A stretch of DNA of 64,000 bases, from the NCBI GenBank assembly GCA_002897115.2, contig BCIH01000002.1, positions 1,916,919-1,980,918 on the forward strand, written 5' to 3'. Below, one piece after another: positions 56,379 to 64,000 of this stretch (position 1 is its first letter; the number at the start of each line of letters is the position of its first letter). A program made the translations under genes and the position numbers. The notes under the pieces were generated by a model that was not told where the DNA came from, made no database searches, and was given only the letters and a program-made list of their open reading frames with translations. Source of the stretch: Prototheca cutis (lineage: Eukaryota; Chlorophyta; Trebouxiophyceae; Chlorellales; Chlorellaceae).

Positions 56379-56592
56379 CTCGGGCCAAGTGGGCCTCTCG
56401 GCCTCCGCCCGGCCGGGTCCTCACATCGTAAGGCGTATCGCGGACGACCGCCTTCACATTTTCGGGAACGGATTCCAGAGTGAGCGGACTGTTTCGCCTG
56501 AATACTGGGCATCTGTGGCATCAGGACTTGCTGGCGAGAGGCCGGTTAATACTGAGGCGAAAACCAACCCTCGGCGGCGCCAGAATTCCGAC
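56379..56592. promoter_or_regulatory. Divergent promoter region between THOC2 and Maf
   Basis: 214 bases between the outermost proposed THOC2 start and the Maf start, which point away from each other. A compact shared promoter is likely. Confidence 0.4.
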
Positions 56593-57578
56593 ATGGTCCA
56601 GACCTGTCTGCTGGCACGCTTGCCACAGCTCAACCAGCGTCGGATCGTTCTGGCCTCCGCCTCCCCACGCCGCAGCGAACTTCTGCAGCAGATTGGGCTG
56701 AAATTCCAGGTATGTCCGAGCAGCAGTGGTGGGAGCCAGGTGCCAAGGGGCTGGTGCCGTGACATGCAGCGGAACGACAGTGGCGGCCGTCAGCAGCAGT
56801 GCTATGCGGTGGATGATCCATGCATTGAAGCATGGTGCTTCGAACACCAGTTGCCCAAACCAAGCACCCCCTGCGACCCTTTCATTCCTGGCCGAAGGTT
56901 GTGGAATCGCGGTTCGAGGAAGATCTGCCTAAAGACCAGGGCGGGCGAGCATACGCAGAGGCCACCGCGTTGGGCAAGGCCAGCGCCGTTGTGCAGCAGG
57001 TGGGCACAGCAGGGTTTGACATTGTGATTGCGGCCGACACTGTGGTTGAGCTGGGCAGCAAAGTGCTGGAGAAGCCGCAGGATGAGGCGCATGCGAGGGA
57101 GATGCTGGCGGCACTGAGCGGCCACCGGCACGAGGTCCACACGGGCGTCTCGCTGATCTTGCCAAGCGGACACGCACAAAGCTTTGTGGAGACGACGGCC
57201 GTGCAGTTTGGAACATTGAGCGATGTCGACATCGATGCGTACATTGCCAGTGGTGGGTGTAGAGGTGGGCAGGCGACACAAGGGGATGAATGCCAGTGTC
57301 CGAGGCCTGGGCCACATTGGCCCAAGGCACCAAGAGCAATCCCCAGCAAAGGAAGCACACCTCACAACATGCCAACAAGCAGCTGACCAACACAAGGTCC
57401 ACCAACCCCATCTGCAGGGGAGCCATTTGGCAAGGCCGGCGCGTACGGGATCCAGGGCGCCGCGGCTTTGTTTGTGGAGCGCTTGGAGGGGTGCTATTTC
57501 AATGTCGTAGGCCTGCCCATCTACCGGCTGGCACAGACAATAGCAGAGCTTGTGGCATCGGGTGCACTGGAGGTCTGA
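56593..57578 (+). CDS. Maf-family nucleoside triphosphate pyrophosphatase
   Basis: Predicted 210 residues from exons 56593-56709, 56898-57252 and 57418-57578, with phase 0 and phase 1 introns that close exactly. Maf proteins hydrolyse non-canonical or modified nucleoside triphosphates (such as dTTP/UTP or m5UTP/pseudo-UTP) to monophosphates, a house-cleaning role. Motifs in order: [18 protein letters not shown] (the SxSPRR phosphate-binding start), [26 protein letters not shown] (catalytic ADT-V with K-P), [18 protein letters not shown], and [21 protein letters not shown] with YFNVVGLPI near the end. Length and all signatures are normal for the family (about 200 residues). It resembles eukaryotic stand-alone Maf and the N-terminal half of human ASMTL. 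No targeting peptide is obvious. Confidence 0.94.
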
Positions 57579-59676
57579 GCACAGCCCGCTCTGGCAGCAC
57601 GTGCTCCCGCCTCAGAGCACGGAGCTGCCAGGGCAACCGGGCCGTGACCCTAGTGCCTTGTATGCCCCAGGGCCGCATGCCCGCCTGCTGCGATGCCTCC
57701 GGCATCCAAGCACAGCTGTCACTCATATAGCAGGCCCATTTCCCGCCTTGCTCGGAACAATCGGGCAGGGAGATGGATACCAGCTTCCTCGGTGGGAGCA
57801 CCACACTCTATGGGCACCCCTGATCAGCCGACGCCTCCTTTGGGCAGTGGTACCTGGTCCACAATGTTGTGACCAGCTCTTTCTCCCAGCAATAACCTCG
57901 AGCGCATCATGCTGCTTGCTCTAGAGCTGCTCATGTAGCAAACCTGGAGCACACTGGAGGCACGTCGTAGGAATATCCTTGCCTTTTGGACCCAGACACT
58001 GATGGTCTGACAGTACTTGAGAAGAATGGCACTCCAGAGCCTTGTTAGCCATTCAGTTCGAAAGGGAGGAGCCTTGATGTCTCAGCACCATCTGTGCCCT
58101 CTCACAAACTGCGAACTCGTGGCACTTGGACGCAAGACGAGTCGGTGTGGTGGAGAAAGACATGTTCTTGGTTGGCCGAAGTGCCTGGCATACATGGGAA
58201 CGACGCACTGGCATCGCCGCCACCTCGTCTCACTGCACCGCGCGGCAACAGCATTATGAGTCACACGCTGCACATGCCGCAATGCTCCTAAATGTCTGCC
58301 TGGGCAAACCTACGTCGGGCTAGATAGTCCGAACAGGGCCGGGACAGCGCTGGCCGGGCAGCGAAGTCCAGGGTTTACGGACATGAAAGGACACAGTACA
58401 ACATGTCCAACAACGAGCTTCGCATCCCTCTGTCAGTGATCTGAATTTATTGTTTCAGGATGTTGCCGCCGCGAGCTGTCTTGAACGGGACAGCTCCGCT
58501 GGAAGCGGGGTGAGTAATGGCCCTTCGACGACAGTTCAGACTGATAAGGGAACGCTTTTGGACGAACCCTCACGCACCAAGAACTATGTTGGGAGGTACA
58601 CAGGCACAGTGGTGGTTTTGTTTGCTTTCTGGAGCCTTAACGTGGCTGTGGGTGGATCGATTTCTGCGCAGCAGGCGCTTGCTCGATGGGGGCGAAGAAA
58701 CTGACAACCGTCCAGGCCACATTTGCGATCACGAAGCAATGTCCCCAGCATTACAATTGATTGAAGTGGGAAGCACAAATATTTCACGCCTATTGTAAAG
58801 TCGCAAACTCTCAAGCGAAATGGAATGATAGAGAAATGTTACCTGCTAGCTGCGGCCGGGTCCGGACCCTCCTGGACAACAAAGACACATGACGCAGGCC
58901 CGCGGCGGACGACGTCACCACTTGCTGACAGCAATTGCGCATCAGAAAGTTGCGTGCGCAACATTGATCTCAGATGGATTGCATTGCAAACTCGATGCAC
59001 AAAATGATCACTGCGCTCAGATAACGTTGCCGGTTAACAATTTCCCGCTACATAGGGCTGCTTTCTCGCTTTCCTCTCGGTTCTCTGGCTCAACTCTTGC
59101 CACAAAGGATCAAGGTCGCGACTGTTCCATCGAGGCCACTTGATAAAACGTCCTGTTTGTACGTTGCGTACTTCCGCCGTGGCGGCGTGCATGCTGAGCA
59201 AATCCGCCGTGGCGCTCGTTGAGGCCCGTCTCGCAGGTGAGCCTTCCAGTACGACCCACCTCCCGGGTACTACTACTTTCGGTGCTGGGCGCAGTCAGGG
59301 CAACGACGTGCCCCGTTAGATTCGTACTAGCTCAACCGCATATTAGACACTGGGTATTTGCCTGGTTTAGCTGCGCGGCCGATCATGCGTTTCAGCACGT
59401 GGAATGTCCAGCCCGAGCGTGATGAGTACTACCCGTACCTGAGGGCCTGTCATTTTCAGGTTCGGTTCGTAAGCGGAAACAGACGACGCCGTAGCGGGGA
59501 GCACACCGACAGGCAATCAACGCATACATCTAACTCAGTTTACCTGTACTTTACTGAGAGACAGGAGGCGCTGGACGATGATTGCGGACCATTGGTATCA
59601 AAGGCACGGCACGCTCTGCAAGCCGACGCTCCTCGCCGAGGCATGACGTGGTGCCCTGAAAACGAACGACGCAAGT
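57579..59676. other. Intergenic, no gene assigned
   Basis: 2.1 kb between Maf and the SBP-box gene. An open frame at 58450-58704 (+) encodes one possible membrane span (TVVVLFAFWSLNVAVGG) but has no relatives I recognise. AT-richer stretches at 58730-59150. Contains the promoter and any 5' UTR of the SBP gene. Confidence 0.5.
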
Positions 59677-61091
59677 ATGTCTGGTGGTAGCGATGCCACG
59701 GGTCGGAGCTCGCCCGTCTTGGAGGCACGGAGGGACGACCGGAAAGATGAGCGGACGGAGCTAGAGGAGGGTACCCGGCAGCCAAAGAAAGGTCGGCGCG
59801 GCAGACCGAGAAACGACCATCAGCGGTGCCAGATAGAGGGATGCACGGCTGATCTGGACCAGCTTGGTCCGTATCACAGGGTAAGCAGGGATTGAGGTGA
59901 GCAATGCCCCTTCCTGAGTTGACGTCACATGGGCATGGGGAGCAAGGTTTCAACAACAGCCACCCACCCACCCTGTCCTCGCAGAGATACCGCGTGTGTG
60001 ACGTCCACATGCGTACTCTGGCCGTGCTCCATCAGAATGTGCTGTCCCGGTTCTGCCAGCAGGTGGGGTCTGGATCGCCACGGTGTTGTGCTGTGAATGG
60101 GGCCCTGGCTTTTCAAGGCTCCATTGGGCTCCATTCCAGGGAGCTTCCCACCTTGACTCCTAAACCCATCTTGCTACATCTGCAGTGCGGCCGCTTCCAG
60201 GAGCTTTCTGCCTTTGACGAAAACCATAGAAGCTGCCGAGAACGGCTGCTGCGGCATGCGGGCCGGCGCCGGAGAGGTGGGGAAATCGGGGCCCTGAGCA
60301 GCCGCACAGGGGCCCCGAGGCACCTGCGCCAGACATCGAGCTCGTCGAGTGCCAGCAAAGGTAGCTGAGCTCTGTGAATTGGAGGGTATGCTGCTGGAGG
60401 TGTCTTGTTGCCCCTGGCCTGCAATATACCAACGACCGCGTGCCCAATCAAACAAATCACGCACACAGGGCCACTTGTCAACGATCCACCGATCACCTCC
60501 GCCGGCGAGAGCCCCCGCGCCCCACCTGCACCTGGACAATCAAGTGTGCCGCTCTCTTCCCTGGCAAGCCGTCCTTCCTCCCACACATCGGGGCCCAGCA
60601 CGGACATCTGGAGCCAGCGACCGCCACGCTGGCTGCCCCTCAAGCCCTGGGCCGTCAGGAAGCGTCGCAGCCCCCTGCCCGATGCTGCCGTGCCCAACCA
60701 TCTTCATTCATACCTCCCCAGTGCGGGCTGGAACCAGTTCCCGGGAAGCCCTGTGCACCCTGGTGCCAACCATGCCGCGAGTACTGCCACGGTTGATGTC
60801 GGCACCACTGCCCCAGCCCAGCAGCCCAGACACTCGGCCTTCCATGCCTACCGACCAGAGCAGGTTTTGGGGTCACACTACGTGGCAGCGGCCCCTGCGA
60901 CCCAGGTCCCTGCGACCCACCTGCCTGCCCTTGCCAGCGCTGGGCCCGGACTTGCTCCAATGCAGCACTTCCTGCACAATGACGCACGAACGGCCGGCGT
61001 GCCTGTCCCACTGGAGAACCCTGGCCCCGTCCCGACGATGTTGCAGAGGCTGCTGCAGGACATTGCCAGGCGCCAGCATCGTGATGCGTAA
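59677..61091 (+). CDS. SBP-box (SQUAMOSA promoter-binding protein-like) transcription factor
   Basis: Predicted 359 residues from exons 59677-59880, 59985-60062, 60186-60360 and 60469-61091, phases closing. SBP proteins are green-lineage nuclear transcription factors binding GTAC cores; the algal member CRR1 controls copper and hypoxia responses. The domain spans residues about 53-125: zinc site 1 is CQIEGC ... YHRRYRVCDVH (C-X4-C-X16-C-X2-H, complete). Zinc site 2 is FCQQCGRFQELSAFDENHRSC, where the usual His after the third residue is Gln. The basic nuclear-localisation segment RRRLxxH-like follows (CRERLLRHAGRRRR). The N-terminus is charged and low-complexity, with an RGRPRND patch like an AT-hook. 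The C-terminal 200 residues are Pro/Ala/Ser-rich, ending LQRLLQDIARRQ, a possible short helix. No ankyrin repeats, unlike CRR1. Confidence 0.95.
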
Positions 61092-61746
61092 CTAATCCAC
61101 ATCCGGCTTGTCCCTTGCCGTCTTGCACCCGGCTATTGGGAACCCGGCACAAACACAACAGCCGCCTTAGGAGCCCCTTCCCCTTGTCTGCGTGGACCCC
61201 CCTCCCCTAGATGGCAAGGGATCCGGATACATCTTTGCACAGTGGCCTCCTCCGATACCACATTGGCGTGCGCTGAGAGGTTGCCTGCCCAGTTTTGCTG
61301 TCTTGCCGTGAGCATGGCTTGGCAGGCTCGTGCAGAACGCCGCCATCGATCTTGATTCATTGCTCTCAAGGGCCATGTTGTTTTGCACTCGCTCGTAGAG
61401 TTTGCCAATTCTGCTCCCCTGTCTGTACTGCATATGTACACACGCTATTTCCCCCTGTTGCCTCACACGCCCTGCCGAGCGCGGCAGTGGGCCCGAGTGC
61501 CCTGCACCCGCCTTCTGCATGTCGCGTGTTTTGCTTTTATTCGTTCGCGTGGTTGAAACAATCAGACTCGCTCTCTCCTTTTTCCTGGGTGCTGCTGTCG
61601 AAAGCCTGCGTATTCCCATTTACACACACACACAGTGAGTGAGCACGCCGCCCGACCAGAGGCCGGGGCCAAGCATCCTCCTTGTGTGTTTTGCCTTGAC
61701 TGTTGACACCCCTGTTTCCAGAGGCACAGGGGTCCACAAACAACAC
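61092..61746. other. Convergent intergenic region
   Basis: 3' flanks of the SBP gene and CPSF1. Contains a short CA repeat (61622-61634). No gene recognised. Confidence 0.6.
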
Positions 61747-62177
61747 CTAGGTCTGGAGATGCATGACATCAGACCGCAGAGCGGACAGCGTGCCAGCCGT
61801 ACCCGCCTCGTCCAGCGCCTGTCGCTCGGGTCCGGGCAGCGTGTGCCAGCGCTGCAGAGCCGCACTATCCAGCAGACTTGTTTCCACGTGCGGACCAAGG
61901 TTGTGGGCACGCCAGGCCGCCGCGTTCTGGCCTGCAGCCGCCGGCGCCCGGAGCGCGAGGCTGCGTTGCAGAGCCGCCACGGCCGCCGCAGGTGGGGCAC
62001 CGTCGATGCCCTCGGGCAGGCCGGCGACAGCCGCCAGCGCCCCCGCAGCAGTCCCAAACAGCACACATCGCCGCAGCCGGCCGTGCGAGCCCTCCTGCAC
62101 AAGCGCCGCGGTACATGCAGTCGTCAGGCCGGGTCCGACGTTGATGCCCGCACTGTGAGTGTAGTGTGGGTGGGGAA

Positions 62178-62218
<41 letters not shown>

Positions 62219-64000
62219 GAGAAGGCAGAGGGGGCACATGATGAGCCACGGAATAAGGGTCAGTTGGGTCGGAACGAACGAGCAATGAGGCTCTTCATCG
62301 GAGCAGAAAATGGGTACCAGTGACGTCGACAGAATGTTCATTGCAACAACCCCGCAAGTACTGCAGCGCCCGGTGAATATTCACTGCATCACTCTGTTAT
62401 CCAAGCACACCTGTGCACGAGGCGCTGTCCTCGCCAGCTGGCCGGGTGTGTGGGTTCGTAGCTCAGCATGCGGGCTGTGCCGTCGAGACCCAGGAGCACC
62501 AAGTAAAGCCGGCGGCCCACCGGCAGGAGCTCCGCAGCGGCTGGCGCCACGCGCTCTGCATCCCACGACAGCAGCGTGAACTGCCGCTTCTGCAGACAAT
62601 CGGGCAGGGGGATCGAACAAACATGCAATGGAAGGTGGTGGTGTGTAGATGTGTTGAATTTATGGCTACTAGGGCTCCAGAAGGTTTAGGTTATCCATTC
62701 TTGAGTGACCATGGGGCAAGTTTGGTGATTATTCATTAAAAAACAAGGCTTCATTCCAACCCAACCCACCTCGCTGGAGTAGGATAAGAACTGGAGTCCC
62801 ATGAGTGCGTCCCCGGCGAGGACAAAGTTCTTGACCACTCGCAGGCTCGGGATGTACATCGGTGCATCATAAAAGGCTGCGGGGCAGAGGGAGTGTGAGC
62901 CAGTTGTGAGGGCACCGCAACGCAACTCGCGCGCCGTGAATTGGGATAAAACTGGTCGCGGGCCCCACACAGTGGGGCCTGCGAGGGAATGGTCCTGCGA
63001 CCACTACCCAAGGAACTCCTTCCCCCTGTTCCCGCTGACCTACCACATCGCTGGAGGGTGTAAGATCGTGCTGGGGTTCCTGAAGGCCTGTCCCCACCAT
63101 CCTGCACTGCCGCTCCGACTGCCAGGCTGCACAGCTCCAAGCGGCTTCCCGTCGCCACCAGCAGCATGCCGTCCACAACATCCAGTGCCGTCACGGCGCC
63201 CTTGAACTCCCTGTAGTCATATTGGGGGATTATTAGGGTGGGGGAAATGGTGGTCCACAGGAGGTGATAGGATGGAAAAGATGAGCTCGTGATGTGGTGC
63301 TGCCATTGCACAGCACCCGACCACCACACAGCTGCTGACCTGCTGTATACGAGGCGAGGCCGGTGTTCCGCGCTGCTGCCCTCTCGAGTCAGCTCCATCA
63401 GCAGCACCCTGCCTCCGCAGGGGTAGTCCTCTCCCGCAACAAACCCTGCGCCGACGGCCACCAGCGGCACCGACGCACCGCTGGTCCCGTCCCGCAGGTG
63501 CACCGCCTGCACCGCGATGCCGTGCTCGCCCTGGCGCAGCGCAAGCTGCCAAGCCGTGCCCCAGTCCGCGGCCCGCACCATTCGCACCTGCAGTATTGTT
63601 GTTGTTGCCTCGGGTTATGTGTGTGGGTGTGGAGGCCCGACGGCTTGGAGTTGATTGTGGACTTTGATAAAACATGTCCCCGAGCCTTCATTTACTCCAC
63701 AATCCCTTTTGTACTCGCCTCATGGACGACGGCGTTCTTGCCTGCGGCGGCCGCCGCGGCGTCGGCCAGTGCGTACGAATACGCTGCGTGAGGCTCGCTC
63801 CCATCCTCCTCGGGCAGCAGGGCCGCGTGAGGTCCCTGCACAGCGCAAGGTATCCGTTGGTGGACTTTCCAGCGGCTGTCCATCGACAACACAAACAAGA
63901 ATCGCAGCGATCGTGAGCTGTGCAGAGCATGCTGCACCCAGGGGGTCGCCCCATCCAGGACCCTCTCCTCTCCAAGGAAAAAACTGGGCTCCCCAAGCCT
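61747..64000 (-). CDS. CPSF1: Cleavage and polyadenylation specificity factor subunit 1, 3' part
   Basis: Scaffold (CPSF160) of the complex that recognises the poly(A) signal. Exons in the window: 63835-63719, 63587-63340, 63210-63044, 62876-62770, 62589-62411 and 62152-61747; phases close throughout. Segments: PHAAYSYALA; LALRQGEHGIAVQAVHL; VAVGAGFVAGEDYPCGGRVLL; EFKGAVTALDVVDGMLLVAT; AFYDAPMYIPSLRVVKNFVL; FTLLSWDAERVAP and LVLLGLDGTARMLSYEP; and a C-terminal helical region (AWRAHNLGPHVETSLLDSAAL, LPGPERQALDEAG). These are the third beta-propeller and C-terminal helical bundle of CPSF160. The intron after 63719 appears to use a GC donor (GAG|gcgagt). The sequence between 63836 and the window end, presumably intron plus more exon, is not resolved. 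The N-terminal two thirds of the gene lie outside. Confidence 0.9.
62177..62217. repeat. 41-base poly-G tract in a CPSF1 intron
   Basis: On the transcript strand this is a run of 41 C followed by ttccccacccacactacactcacag, so the C tract serves as the pyrimidine-rich region of the 3' splice site at 62153. Confidence 0.93.

Noticed and set aside
58450..58704. Small membrane-protein frame
   Set aside because: A single hydrophobic stretch only; nothing else supports coding.

Overview
This is nuclear DNA from a green alga, most likely a chlorophyte or trebouxiophyte. It is GC-rich, the genes have many short GT-AG introns, and it carries proline-rich cell-wall glycoprotein genes of the pherophorin style, a plant/algal SBP-box transcription factor, a starch-binding (CBM20) protein and plant-like versions of LTN1, NUP205, THOC2, LSM11 and PFK. 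There is no sign of bacterial gene organisation. I found no rRNA, tRNA or CRISPR array by eye.

Layout. 1-448: 3' end of a tRNA-guanine (queuine) transglycosylase gene (+). 1.0-8.8 kb: four minus-strand genes: a CBM20 plus SAP domain protein, an EamA/DMT transporter, a dolichyl-diphosphatase-like PAP2 enzyme, and the tRNA m1G9/m1A9 methyltransferase TRM10. 9.3-16.4 kb: LTN1 (listerin) ubiquitin ligase (-), head to head with phosphofructokinase (+, 16.8-19.1 kb). 19.7-27.4 kb: NUP205 (-). 27.4-28.2 kb: a degraded Fanzor/TnpB-type nuclease 3' fragment (-). 29.7-45.6 kb: a secreted-glycoprotein cluster, with three genes sharing an eight-fold xNxGx pentapeptide domain (NG8-1, NG8-2, NG8-3) and a tandem pair of two-lobed PPSPP glycoproteins; the histone pre-mRNA processing protein LSM11 sits inside the cluster. 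46.1-56.4 kb: THOC2 (-), head to head with a Maf nucleotide pyrophosphatase (+). 59.7-61.1 kb: SBP-box transcription factor (+). 61.7-64.0 kb: 3' part of CPSF1/CPSF160 (-), running off the window.

Exon models were built by hand from splice consensus, reading-frame phase and family conservation. For TRM10, EamA, DOLPP1, CBM20-SAP, PFK, NUP205, LSM11, Maf, SBP and the CPSF1 segment all intron phases close exactly, so those models are strong. LTN1 has one unresolved junction. THOC2 exons are given only as landmarks, and the 5' ends of the NG8 genes are tentative.

Functional theme. Much of the window is RNA and protein housekeeping: tRNA modification (TGT, TRM10), mRNA 3'-end formation (CPSF1, LSM11), mRNA export (THOC2, NUP205) and ribosome-associated quality control (LTN1). 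The unusual content is the CBM20-SAP fusion, the NG8 glycoprotein family with its repeated two-cysteine module, a PFK with an altered GGDG motif, an SBP domain missing one zinc-ligand histidine, and introns built around long G or C tracts joined to GT/CA repeats.
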